Position numbers and translations under genes: made by a program. The notes beneath the pieces were generated by a model. The model was given only the letters and a program-made list of their open reading frames with translations, searched no databases and was not told where the DNA came from. Below, in pieces: positions 1 through 6,728 of a stretch of 12,381 nucleotides of DNA (position 1 is its first letter; the number at the start of each line of letters is the position of its first letter). The stretch is taken from positions 1-12,381 of the forward strand of contig JAEWNM010000353.1 in assembly GCA_023392755.1 (NCBI GenBank). The letters run 5' to 3'. Source of the DNA: Bacillota bacterium (GTDB lineage Bacteria > Bacillota > Clostridia > Christensenellales > Aristaeellaceae).

Positions 1-191
1 GGTACACCCTTTATGCGAAGCGTTTGGACAATGGCGCCATTCCGCTGCGCGCGCCTGTTCTTGGCGGCATGACGCGCATGATCCGGGAAGCCCCCTCCTG
101 CCGTGTTCATTACCGCTTCGTAAAGGATAAAGAAATTCTTCTTGATAAAACCGCAGACCGGGCAGGTTTCGAATTTGAATATGATACTTGA
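1..191 (+). CDS. C-terminal fragment of an unidentified protein
   Basis: An open frame runs in from the left edge (first full codon at position 3) and stops at a TGA at 189-191, giving the last 62 residues of a protein whose start lies outside the window. The fragment reads YTLYAKRLDNGAIPL near its beginning and ends in FEFEYDT. It is mixed in charge, has no membrane segment and shows no motif that I recognise. The other two plus-strand frames are interrupted by stops within this stretch, and codon use (GC-rich third positions) resembles the neighbours, so I believe it is coding. No function is assigned. No convincing terminator follows it; the 146 bases between it and the next promoter hold no gene that I can support. 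Confidence 0.6.
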   Translation, partial: YTLYAKRLDNGAIPLRAPVLGGMTRMIREAPSCRVHYRFVKDKEILLDKTADRAGFEFEYDT

Positions 192-337
192 CCATGAAGG
201 GCTGCCAATATTCCCGGCCTGATGCGTCATACATACCCGGTGGTTTCCTCTATGCCAACTGATAACCATATAGGATGGATTGTTCATAATAGCCGCTTCT
301 CCATTTCAGAAACAGAAAAATAATTGCGATGTTTATC

Positions 338-366
338 TTTACAGCGTCGTTGTTTTCGCGTATAAT
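338..366 (+). promoter_or_regulatory. Sigma-A-type promoter of the radical SAM operon
   Basis: A -35 element TTTACA (338-343) and a perfect -10 TATAAT (361-366) are separated by exactly 17 bases. This is near-consensus for the housekeeping sigma factor, and the predicted start of transcription falls at about 372-374, on the first bases of the LexA box. The leader to the TTG start at 475 would be about 100 nt. Confidence 0.8.
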
Positions 367-371
367 ACAAG

Positions 372-385
372 AGAACAGATGTTCT
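372..385. promoter_or_regulatory. LexA/DinR operator (SOS box) of the radical SAM operon
   Basis: AGAACAGATGTTCT is an inverted repeat with perfect 6-base arms around a 2-base centre. It contains GAAC-N4-GTTC, the core of the Firmicute LexA (DinR) box CGAACRNRYGTTYC. It sits at the expected transcription start of the promoter at 338-366, where a bound repressor would block initiation. Seen directly: sequence, symmetry and position. Inferred: LexA binding and induction by DNA damage. Confidence 0.85.
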
Positions 386-398
386 TATAAGCCAAAAG

Positions 399-450
399 CG
401 TCTGTCGTCACGGTATGCGGGCCAGATAGGGGCATACGGGCAGGCAGACG
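399..450 (+). promoter_or_regulatory. Nested inverted repeats in the 5' leader of the radical SAM operon
   Basis: Within the leader, CGTCTG (399-404) pairs with CAGACG (445-450), and inside it GTATGC (413-418) pairs with GCATAC (432-437), so the transcript could fold into a two-tier stem ending about 25 nt before the start codon. No T-run follows, so it is not an intrinsic terminator. A role in mRNA stability or translation control is possible but unproven. Confidence 0.4.
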
Positions 451-474
451 GTTGATCAAAGCGGGTGAAGTATT

Positions 475-1815
475 TTGAATTTGATGGAAAAGCTGACAAT
501 ACTGGCGGACAGTGCCAAGTACGACGCCGCCTGCACCTCTTCCGGTGTGGACAGGCCCGGCGGCAAAGGGCTGGGCAGCGCCGTCGCCGGCGGATGCTGT
601 CACACATTCGCGGCGGACGGGCGGTGCGTATCGCTGCTGAAGGTGCTATTGAGCAACCATTGCATATACGACTGCAAATACTGTGTCAACCGCTGCTCAA
701 ACGATGTGCCGCGCACCGCCTTTACGCCATCGGAGCTGGCTGAGCTTACCATTCAGTTCTACCGGCGCAATTATATCGAAGGGCTGTTCCTTTCCAGCGG
801 CGTGCTGAAAAGCCCTGATCATACTATGGAGCAGATGATACGTGCCATCGAAATTCTCCGTCACAAATACCAGTTCTGGGGCTATATCCACTGCAAAACC
901 ATTCCCGGTGCGTCCGATGAACTGGTTCACAGACTGGGTATCCTGGTGGACCGGCTGAGCATCAACATCGAGCTCCCCAGCGAGGAAAGCCTTGTCAGGC
1001 TGGCGCCAAACAAGACCAAGCAGGCTATCTTGGCACCCATGGCACAGATCAGAAGCGGGATAGATGCAAACCGTCAGGAAATCATGAAGTTCAAAAATGC
1101 CCCGCGCTTTGCAGCGGCGGGGCAGGCGACGCAGATGATTATCGGTGCCAGCCCGGAAAGCGATTACCACATCCTCAAACTGGCTTCCGGGCTGTATGGC
1201 AAATACCAATTGAAGCGCGTTTTTTATTCTGCCTATATCCCTGCGGTGGAGGACACTTTGCTTCCGTCGCTGAATACCAAACCGCAGCTTCTGCGGGAGC
1301 ACCGTTTGTACCAGGCGGATTTTCTGCTCCGCCAGTACCAGTTTACAGCCGATGAAATATTGAGCGAAAAAGCACCCAATTTCAACCCATACCTTGACCC
1401 CAAGTGCAACTGGGCAATACAAAACATGCAGTTTTTTCCAGTTGACGTGAACTCCGCCTCCCTGGCCGAGCTGTTGCGGGTGCCCGGTATCGGCCCCACC
1501 AGCGCCCAGCGCATTGTGACGGCCCGGAAAAACGGCAGGCTTGACCTCGCGGCCCTCAAGCGCATCGGTGTTGTGCTCAAGCGCGCCCGGTATTTCATTC
1601 TCGCCAAGGACATGGCCTGCGGCGTGACGGCTGGCCGGGAAGCGACCGTGCGGGCGCTGATTGATCCCAATCTGGGCGCCTTTGGCATGGAGCAATTATC
1701 GCTGTTTCCGGCCATGGCGGGTATGGGGCTGAATTTCCCGGCAGGCAGTAATAAAGCATTTAACATAAGCAGCGCGGTGGAGGAGGCGGTTTTGTGTCTG
1801 GCGCAAGGCCATTGA
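475..1815 (+). CDS. Putative DNA modification/repair radical SAM protein with C-terminal helix-hairpin-helix (TIGR03916-like)
   Basis: A 446-residue radical SAM protein. The iron-sulfur motif C-x3-C-x2-C is at Cys63, Cys67 and Cys70 (CIYDCKYC), typical for a [4Fe-4S] cluster that cleaves S-adenosylmethionine. The N-terminus (KLTILADSAKYDAAC) and early GG-CC segment are characteristic of the family annotated as putative DNA modification/repair radical SAM proteins. Residues about 323-375 form a ComEA-like helix-hairpin-helix (NSASLAELLRVPGIGPTSAQ), a non-specific DNA-binding fold, so DNA is the likely target; the actual reaction is unknown to me. The start is TTG at 475: GGGTGA at 463-468 is well spaced for it, and the family normally begins with a few residues before KL-ILAD; TTG 481 or ATG 484 remain possible. 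Its 3' end overlaps the next gene by 22 bases, the usual partner arrangement. A LexA box lies at its promoter. Confidence 0.88.
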   Translation: MNLMEKLTILADSAKYDAACTSSGVDRPGGKGLGSAVAGGCCHTFAADGRCVSLLKVLLSNHCIYDCKYCVNRCSNDVPRTAFTPSELAELTIQFYRRNYIEGLFLSSGVLKSPDHTMEQMIRAIEILRHKYQFWGYIHCKTIPGASDELVHRLGILVDRLSINIELPSEESLVRLAPNKTKQAILAPMAQIRSGIDANRQEIMKFKNAPRFAAAGQATQMIIGASPESDYHILKLASGLYGKYQLKRVFYSAYIPAVEDTLLPSLNTKPQLLREHRLYQADFLLRQYQFTADEILSEKAPNFNPYLDPKCNWAIQNMQFFPVDVNSASLAELLRVPGIGPTSAQRIVTARKNGRLDLAALKRIGVVLKRARYFILAKDMACGVTAGREATVRALIDPNLGAFGMEQLSLFPAMAGMGLNFPAGSNKAFNISSAVEEAVLCLAQGH

Positions 1816-2567
1816 CAAAGCCATGCGACGTGGTATACCTGTATGACGGCAGCCTGCCGGGTTTATTATGCTGTGTCCACGAAAGCGTATATGCCCATGA
1901 GATGCCGTTTGCCATTCAGCCGGAAGGTGAAGCACAGATGGCGCTGTTCTTTCGCAAGCGTGTTGATACCTGTTTTGAAAAAGCGCAAAGGGTGAGCACT
2001 GCCATTGCGCAAAAGGGTTCCCCGCGAGCCTGCGATCTGATGCGGACTGTGTTTTACAGCTGCTTGAGGGAGAAGGAAATTGCCCTGCTGCGATTTGCCC
2101 TGCTGGCACTGGCGCAGGGACCGAAAGTGATAACAATGCTGGCACACCCCGATGTGGCAACACTTTTGGAAGCGGAGCGTCATCTGCTGCGGGAAGCGCA
2201 CCTCCTGACGGGTTTCGTCCGCTTTTCCGATTGCGATGGGAAGCTGGTGGCCGCCATCAGCCCCAAGAATTTTATACTTCCATTTATCGCCGGTCACTTT
2301 GCCGACCGCTTTGGCAGCGAAGCCTTTGCTATCTATGACAAGACCCATCGAGCGGCGCTTTACTATCAGAACGGCAATATGGAGCTGGTACAGCTTGAGG
2401 AGGCGCTGCTTCCCGAAGCGTCCGAAACCGAGGAGCAATACCGCGCCCTATGGCGTCAGTTTTACAAAACGGTGGCCATCGAAGACCGCTATAACCCCAA
2501 GTGCCGCATGACACACATGCCCAAGCGCTATTGGGAAAACATGACCGAGATGCATGACCTGTTATGA
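1794..2567 (+). CDS. Partner DNA-metabolism protein with DUF4130 domain (TIGR03915-like)
   Basis: A 257-residue soluble protein recognised by its N-terminal VYLYDGSLPGLLCCV and its C-terminal NPKCRMTHMPKRYW, both hallmarks of the family called putative DNA repair/DNA metabolism protein (DUF4130 over roughly residues 85-250). In many bacteria it is encoded directly after the radical SAM protein found upstream here, and in some proteobacteria the same domain is fused to a uracil-DNA-glycosylase-like domain; this is the basis for a DNA repair role. No catalytic motif is evident to me. The start is GTG at 1794, chosen because AGGAGG (1781-1786) lies 7 bases before it; it begins inside the upstream gene, which implies translational coupling. 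Expected to be under the same LexA-controlled promoter at 338-385. Confidence 0.85.
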   Translation: MSGARPLTKPCDVVYLYDGSLPGLLCCVHESVYAHEMPFAIQPEGEAQMALFFRKRVDTCFEKAQRVSTAIAQKGSPRACDLMRTVFYSCLREKEIALLRFALLALAQGPKVITMLAHPDVATLLEAERHLLREAHLLTGFVRFSDCDGKLVAAISPKNFILPFIAGHFADRFGSEAFAIYDKTHRAALYYQNGNMELVQLEEALLPEASETEEQYRALWRQFYKTVAIEDRYNPKCRMTHMPKRYWENMTEMHDLL

Positions 2568-2580
2568 TAAATGGCATATC

Positions 2581-2626
2581 GCGGCGGGAGGAATGAAAAG
2601 CTTCCCTGAACGAATCTGCCCGCCGC
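2581..2626. repeat. Inverted repeat (long-loop stem) after the radical SAM operon
   Basis: GCGGCGGG (2581-2588) and CCCGCCGC (2619-2626) are perfect complements around a 30-base loop that itself contains GGAA/TTCC. It begins 13 bases after the stop codon. No T-run follows on either strand, so it is not a classical intrinsic terminator; it may stabilise the 3' end of the message or be a factor-dependent termination site. Confidence 0.45.
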
Positions 2627-2682
2627 ACATCCGACGGATAAAACAAGGTCAAAAAAGTCGAGCAATCATAGGCGCTATCGTT

Positions 2683-2706
2683 TATACTAAAGTCGCTTCC
2701 GGAAGC
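2683..2706 (+). promoter_or_regulatory. Putative promoter -10 plus 12-bp palindrome before the AraC-type gene
   Basis: TATACT (2683-2688) is a good -10 element but there is no recognisable -35, as often seen at activator-dependent promoters. Immediately downstream, GCTTCCGGAAGC (2695-2706) is a perfect 12-bp palindrome covering the expected transcription start and lying 10 bases before the AGGAG ribosome binding site. It could be an operator, possibly for the regulator itself; this is inference from position and symmetry. Confidence 0.45.
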
Positions 2707-2729
2707 AATTCACCGCAGGAGAAAAAGGT

Positions 2730-4247
2730 ATGGATTATTCCATGTGCATTGTGTCGGTGGTCACCTTCATTGAAAAGCGCGTAAGGGACGGGGTTGATCC
2801 GCGGCTGCTGGAGCAGGCCACGGGCTTTTCCTACCGCCATCTGCGCGAGGTGTTCCGGGAATGCACCCGAATGACGCTGAGCCGGTATGAACTGTCCAGG
2901 CGGGTAGCCCACGCCGCCTTTGACATCAAGCATTCCGAAAAAAGCCTGACGGATATCGCGGGAGAATACGGCTTTGAAGCCTACGATACATTCTCCAGGG
3001 CGTTCCGCAGGGAAACAGGCTTGGTACCCAGCCTTTTTCGAAAAGCAGGCATCGCTGTGGGACGCAAAAGATTGTCTGCAGGCGCGTTTGGCCCGGCAAT
3101 ATTGCCGGAGGGGCTCAAATGGCCTGCAAGCTGCATGACGGAGGCGGAGACAATGACAAAAAGGTTCGAAAAGAACATGGAAAGCTGTATCCTGTACGGA
3201 GTGCCGAAAGTGGAATACACCTACGATGAATGCACGCCATTCCCTTCCTGCCTTAAATCCTGCCTGAATTACATGGGCCAGCAGGCCGACTATTCCAGCC
3301 TGATGGCGGTAAGCGGCGCGGCGTTCCGGCTGCGCTGGAACATGGACAGGTGGGACGGCGGCAACGTCGACATTCAGTATGTCTATGAGGATCCGCTGGA
3401 GGCCTTCCGCCGCTCCTTTCAGGCGGTGGGGCGCAAGGTGCGTATGCTTTCGCGGGAAGGCAGCAGCAAGGAGCAGTTCAAAGCCTTCATCCGGGAAGAA
3501 ATCGACCGTGGCCGGCCGGTGATCGCACTGGGCATTATCGGGCCGCCGGAGGCATGCATTCTAACCGGGTATGCCGACAATGGGGAGACGTTGCTGGGTT
3601 GGAACTTCTTTCAGGGAAATCCCGAGTTTGACCGGGAAAGGGAAGCCCACGAATGCGGATACTTCATCACCCATGTCTGGTGGGAAAACGAGTGTACAAA
3701 GCTTTTGATGGCTATCGGGGAGGAGGCGGGCGAGCCCGCATCCATTCGGAACCTGCTGGAAAATTCGCTGGCGGTTCTGACGAAGGAACGCATTGCTGTC
3801 TGTGATCCCGGCTCACAGGAAAAGCGTGTCTATGCCGGCGGTCAGGCAGCGTTTGATGCCTGGGCCGGAGCCATTGGAAACGACCGGGAATTTCCCGAAA
3901 ACGCTGTACTGCCTCTCTTGTTTGAACGTACCATGTGCCAGACGGATGCCCAGGCGATGGTGGGTGAAGGGCGCTCCCATGCGGCCTGCTGGATTCAAAA
4001 GATGGGGGAGAGTTATCCTGAAATCAAGGAGCTGTGCGCAAAGGCGGCTCAGCAGTTCCGGGAGGCGGCGGGTTGCACGATGGAAATGTACAAGGTCAAG
4101 GGCGGGTTTGAGCAAAACGAGCAAAATGTTCGCAACCTTGCAAGGCCCGAGGTCCGCAAGCAAATCGTTGCCCTTATCCACAAGGCGAAACACCACGATC
4201 TATTGGCCGCCGGGCATATCCGGGCCATGCTGGAAAAGCTTTCTTAA
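2730..4247 (+). CDS. AraC-type transcriptional regulator fused to a C39/BtrH-like domain
   Basis: A 505-residue two-part protein. Residues about 8-105 form an AraC/XylS double helix-turn-helix; the second HTH reads SLTDIAGEYGFEAYDTFSRAF followed by G-x-VPS, the classic family signature. AraC proteins usually carry the HTH at the C-terminus; here it is N-terminal. After a linker (about 106-155), residues about 158-325 resemble the C39-like/BtrH N-terminal fold: FPSCLKSCLNYMG (172-184) with the candidate nucleophile-position cysteines Cys174 and Cys178, then GRPVIALGI (261-269) and ILTGYADNGETLLGWNFF. The position where C39 peptidases have His appears to be Glu-Ala-Cys, so peptidase activity is doubtful and ligand sensing is more likely. 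Residues 330-505 are helical and unrecognised. Start ATG 2730 has AGGAG at 2717-2721. It is followed by a strong terminator, so it is its own transcription unit. Confidence 0.75.
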   Translation: MDYSMCIVSVVTFIEKRVRDGVDPRLLEQATGFSYRHLREVFRECTRMTLSRYELSRRVAHAAFDIKHSEKSLTDIAGEYGFEAYDTFSRAFRRETGLVPSLFRKAGIAVGRKRLSAGAFGPAILPEGLKWPASCMTEAETMTKRFEKNMESCILYGVPKVEYTYDECTPFPSCLKSCLNYMGQQADYSSLMAVSGAAFRLRWNMDRWDGGNVDIQYVYEDPLEAFRRSFQAVGRKVRMLSREGSSKEQFKAFIREEIDRGRPVIALGIIGPPEACILTGYADNGETLLGWNFFQGNPEFDREREAHECGYFITHVWWENECTKLLMAIGEEAGEPASIRNLLENSLAVLTKERIAVCDPGSQEKRVYAGGQAAFDAWAGAIGNDREFPENAVLPLLFERTMCQTDAQAMVGEGRSHAACWIQKMGESYPEIKELCAKAAQQFREAAGCTMEMYKVKGGFEQNEQNVRNLARPEVRKQIVALIHKAKHHDLLAAGHIRAMLEKLS

Positions 4248-4252
4248 CTCTG

Positions 4253-4286
4253 GCCGCCGCGGTATTTTCCGCGGCGGCGTTTTTTT
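4253..4286 (+). terminator. Intrinsic terminator of the AraC-type regulator gene
   Basis: A perfect 10-bp GC-only stem, GCCGCCGCGG (4253-4262) against CCGCGGCGGC (4269-4278), encloses a 6-base loop TATTTT and is followed by GTTTTTTT (4279-4286). It starts 6 bases after the stop codon. This isolates the following LexA-controlled gene from upstream transcription. Confidence 0.95.
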
Positions 4287-4324
4287 AGCGTAACCGTATT
4301 TGCACACATATGGCACTTTTAAAG

Positions 4325-4345
4325 AGAACAAATGTTTGCTATAAT
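4325..4345 (+). promoter_or_regulatory. LexA/DinR box overlapping an extended -10 promoter
   Basis: AGAACAAATGTTTG (4325-4338) matches the Firmicute LexA box over GAACA-N2-TGTT, with weaker symmetry in the right arm. Its last bases overlap the TG of an extended -10, TGC-TATAAT (TATAAT at 4340-4345). The -35 position is poor (TTTTAA at 17-base spacing). A repressor here would sit in the spacer of the promoter. The first nine bases of the two boxes in the window differ only at the eighth base (G in one, A in the other), which supports a shared regulator. Confidence 0.72.
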
Positions 4346-4383
4346 TGCTTGTGCAAATGTCTGGATAAAGGGCGGGCAATTAT

Positions 4384-4635
4384 GTGGCAGGGCATGGGAA
4401 GAAGACATATATCCGTGTAGAAGCATGGTTTTCAGAGGATGGCACGGTGCACCCTACGTGCGTTATCTGGAATGATGGCATACGCTATGCCGTTCAAAGC
4501 GTGCTGGATGTCCGGCCCGGCGTCAGCCTTCCGGCGAAGGGGGCGGGCATGCGCTATACAGTGCGTATAGGCAGCCGCGTAACCTACCTGTACCAGGCGG
4601 GAACCCGGTGGTTTGTGGAGCAAAGGCACCCCTGA
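4384..4635 (+). CDS. Small DUF6504-like protein, LexA-controlled
   Basis: An 83-residue soluble protein, rich in aromatic and beta-forming residues: TYIRVEAWFSEDG (8-20), then a Trp-centred segment (CVIWNDGIRYAV), GAGMRYTVRIG and a C-terminal RWFVEQ. This pattern resembles small SH3-like proteins of the DUF6504 type that, as I recall, are found beside Y-family DNA polymerases in Firmicutes and actinobacteria; the assignment is from memory of the pattern and not certain. No catalytic residues are evident. The start is GTG at 4384, since the overlapping ATG at 4382 is out of frame and stops quickly; the ribosome binding site is weak (AAGGGCGGG upstream). It has its own LexA-controlled promoter and lies 59 bases before ogt. 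No polymerase gene is present in this window, so it stands apart from that usual context. Confidence 0.7.
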   Translation: MAGHGKKTYIRVEAWFSEDGTVHPTCVIWNDGIRYAVQSVLDVRPGVSLPAKGAGMRYTVRIGSRVTYLYQAGTRWFVEQRHP

Positions 4636-4658
4636 TGTTCAATGTTTTGGTTTTTTGG

Positions 4659-4678
4659 TATAATGATTTCAGTATAAT
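4659..4678 (+). promoter_or_regulatory. Two candidate -10 elements for ogt
   Basis: TATAAT occurs twice in the 59-base gap before ogt, at 4659-4664 (preceded by TGG, an extended -10) and at 4673-4678. Neither has a good -35. Because the second lies only 16 bases before the start codon, the first is the more likely promoter, giving a leader of about 25 nt. No LexA box is seen here, so ogt may be constitutive or receive read-through from the SOS-controlled gene. Confidence 0.5.
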
Positions 4679-4694
4679 GCAAAGGAGTATCGCC

Positions 4695-5168
4695 ATGAAG
4701 CATGTATGGCTGTATGAAACGATTTTGGGGCGGGTAGCCATCGCTGAGGAAGATGGGAAAGTGACAAATCTATATTTCACGTCCGAGCAAATTCCATTTG
4801 AGATGCACCGCGAGGAAACAGAACTGCTGAGGAAGGCGGCCGGCCAGCTGCGGGAGTATCTGCAGGGCGGGCGGAAAGTATTTGATCTGCCTCTGGCGCC
4901 GGAGGGAACTGCTTTTCAAAAGCAGGTGTGGGAGGCACTGAATAAAATACCATTTGGGGAGACATCCTCCTACGGCAAGCTGGCCGGGAATATCGGCAGG
5001 CCCGGCGCGGCTCGGGCTGTGGGTATGGCCAATAACCGTAACCCCATTCCGGTAATCATTCCCTGCCATCGGGTAATCGGTGCCGACGGCAGCCTGGTGG
5101 GTTACGGCGGAGGCCTGCCCATAAAGGAAATGCTGCTGGCCCTGGAAAAGGGAAAGGCCGCCGTATAG
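4695..5168 (+). CDS. ogt: Methylated-DNA--[protein]-cysteine S-methyltransferase (Ogt/MGMT)
   Basis: A 157-residue alkyltransferase that repairs O6-alkylguanine (and O4-alkylthymine) in DNA by moving the alkyl group to its own cysteine in a suicide reaction. The active-site motif IPCHRVIG places the acceptor at Cys124 with His125 and Arg126. The DNA-binding half begins at FQKQVWEALNKIPFGET (74-90), and ARAVG (106-110) carries the conserved arginine finger Arg107 that flips the damaged base. Residues 1-70 form the small N-terminal domain. The length is normal for Ogt and no Ada-type zinc domain is fused. The start is ATG 4695, with AAAGGAG at 4681-4687; an upstream in-frame ATG at 4608 would overlap the previous gene and has no such site. 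It lies beside two LexA-controlled repair-type units and converges on the MATE gene. Confidence 0.96.
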   Translation: MKHVWLYETILGRVAIAEEDGKVTNLYFTSEQIPFEMHREETELLRKAAGQLREYLQGGRKVFDLPLAPEGTAFQKQVWEALNKIPFGETSSYGKLAGNIGRPGAARAVGMANNRNPIPVIIPCHRVIGADGSLVGYGGGLPIKEMLLALEKGKAAV

Positions 5169-5220
5169 CGGAAAAAAGCTGTGGGTCAGATTATCAAAGC
5201 GTTCTTTTTCCTTCTAAATG

Positions 5221-6588
5221 CTACAGGAAATTTTTATGCTCCCAGCGGCCTGACATATACCGCCACAGAAAGGCGGCTGAACGGGTAAGCCAATCGATCA
5301 TCATGGCGATCCAGATTCCCATCACACCCATGTGGAAATGCAGCACAAGCAGATAGCTGAACGCGATGCGGAACAGCAGCATGGATAAGCCGGAAACCAG
5401 CATGGTGAAGCGGGCATCGCCAGCAGCACGCAGTGCATTGGGCAGCGAAAAGGATGTGGGCCATAGCACAAGGCAAACAAAGCTGTAAACCAGCAGCAGC
5501 TGTGAAGCCAGCTGCCCGGCTTCAGGGCTTAACTGATATGCGCCGATAATATAAGGTGAAAGCAGCAGAATCACACCGATCAGAACCAGCATGGACAGAT
5601 AGGAGATGCTCATCAGTCGGCGTACGTATTTTCTTGCCTGCTTGTATTCCTTTGCCCCTACACACCTGCCTACAACGGTGATCATGGCCAGGCTCATCGC
5701 GGAACCGGGAATGGTTTGAAACCCGGACAGATTGCTGGCTACCGCGTTGGCGGCAATAGCCACGGTCCCCAGTGTTGCCACAAGGCTTTGTATCAGGATT
5801 TTGCCTACCTGGAACATGCCGTTTTCCAGACCATTGGGCACGCCTACATGCAGGATTCGCTTCACCATGGCGCCATCCCATTGCAGCTTTCTAAGGGAAG
5901 GGATGCGCAGCATGGGGTGCGGTTCCTTCAAAAGAACCAGTATGATGACGGCGCCTATAATACGGGACACAAGGGTTGCGGCGGCCGCTCCTTTAACCCC
6001 CAGGTGAAATACGTATATCAGCAGTGCATTGCCGCCGATATTTACGGCATTCATCAGCAGGGAGGTATTCAGCGACGCCTGGGAGTTGCCTATGGCCCGC
6101 ATCAACGCGGCGCTGCCATTGTAGATGGAGAGAAATGGAAAACTGAGTGCCGTGATAAAGAAATATACCTGGGCGTGGCCCATCACATCCGGCGCAACGC
6201 CCGGAAATATCGTCCGCAGCAAAAATCTCTGAAAGACAAGGGAAAAAGCCATAATCAGCAGGGAAATGACCAGAACCGTATACAATAGTTGCCTTGCTGC
6301 CTGGCCCGCCTTATCCGGCTCTTTGCGCCCCAGATATTGCGCGGTGACGACAGCGCCGCCCGTTGCCAATGCTGCAAACACGTTGATCAATAGAATATTG
6401 ATGCTGTCCACCAGAGAGATGCCCGATACGGCCGCCTCACCGACGGAGGCAACCATCACCGTGTCCGCAACACCGATGGTTACCGCTAGAAATTGCTCCA
6501 GGATCAAAGGTACAATCAACCGTTTCAGTTCATCTGCCGAAAACAGCATGGAATTGTCTTGCGCTGTTGTCCTGCGAAAAATTTTCAT
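5221..6588 (-). CDS. MATE family multidrug/sodium antiporter
   Basis: A 455-residue integral membrane protein of the multi-antimicrobial extrusion family, which exports cationic compounds using a sodium or proton gradient. About 12 hydrophobic segments are visible in two homologous halves; the first repeat includes VPLILEQFLAVTIGVADTV (26-44) with the conserved Asp42, and the second begins near VPNGLENGMFQVGK with the family's conserved Gly-x-Glu. TALSFPFLSIYN (around 150) and GDARFTM are also typical. The length is standard. The start ATG 6588 has only a weak upstream purine-rich site (GAAGAAG), an oddity among its strongly led neighbours; Met14 lacks a better one. Substrate cannot be told from sequence. 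It faces ogt tail to tail, with 52 bases between and no clear terminator, and diverges from the DUF362 gene. Confidence 0.93.
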   Translation of the reverse strand: MKIFRRTTAQDNSMLFSADELKRLIVPLILEQFLAVTIGVADTVMVASVGEAAVSGISLVDSINILLINVFAALATGGAVVTAQYLGRKEPDKAGQAARQLLYTVLVISLLIMAFSLVFQRFLLRTIFPGVAPDVMGHAQVYFFITALSFPFLSIYNGSAALMRAIGNSQASLNTSLLMNAVNIGGNALLIYVFHLGVKGAAAATLVSRIIGAVIILVLLKEPHPMLRIPSLRKLQWDGAMVKRILHVGVPNGLENGMFQVGKILIQSLVATLGTVAIAANAVASNLSGFQTIPGSAMSLAMITVVGRCVGAKEYKQARKYVRRLMSISYLSMLVLIGVILLLSPYIIGAYQLSPEAGQLASQLLLVYSFVCLVLWPTSFSLPNALRAAGDARFTMLVSGLSMLLFRIAFSYLLVLHFHMGVMGIWIAMMIDWLTRSAAFLWRYMSGRWEHKNFL

Positions 6589-6633
6589 TGATAATATCGC
6601 TTCTTCATTGTGTTACTTTGAAAACCGGCACGT

Positions 6634-6651
6634 CGTTTTGAGGGGAAAACG
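6634..6651 (-). other. Small stem-loop in the MATE leader
   Basis: CGTTTT (6634-6639) and AAAACG (6646-6651) are complementary around GAGGGG (CCCCTC in the transcript). It would lie about 45 bases before the MATE start codon if transcription begins at the divergent promoter near 6722. The stem is AT-rich and short, so a role is uncertain. Confidence 0.25.
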
Positions 6652-6728
6652 CATGAAGGCGGCGGGACGGCACGTGAAATTTGCGTATTGTGACACTTCC
6701 TCAGCCTTACCGCATTCGGACAAAGGGG

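Noticed and set aside
194..262. Tiny open frame of about 22 codons before the radical SAM promoter
   Set aside because: No ribosome binding site or recognisable product; too short to support.
697..1695. Long minus-strand open frame opposite the radical SAM gene
   Set aside because: It is antisense to a gene with clear family motifs, its product has no recognisable domain, and GC-rich third positions commonly leave such open antisense frames.
2581..2626. Intrinsic terminator after the radical SAM operon
   Set aside because: The 8-bp stem is perfect but the loop is 30 bases long and no T-run follows; kept only as an inverted repeat.
4608..4694. Upstream in-frame extension of ogt
   Set aside because: It would overlap the preceding gene and pass through both candidate -10 elements; ATG 4695 has an AAAGGAG site and gives the normal family N-terminus.
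5169..5220. Shared terminator between the convergent ogt and MATE genes
   Set aside because: There are A-runs and T-runs but only a 3-bp stem can be drawn, so I do not call a terminator.
5716..6288. Plus-strand open frame within the MATE gene
   Set aside because: It lies entirely opposite the MATE gene, lacks a ribosome binding site, and its product shows only low-complexity, His/Gln-rich sequence.
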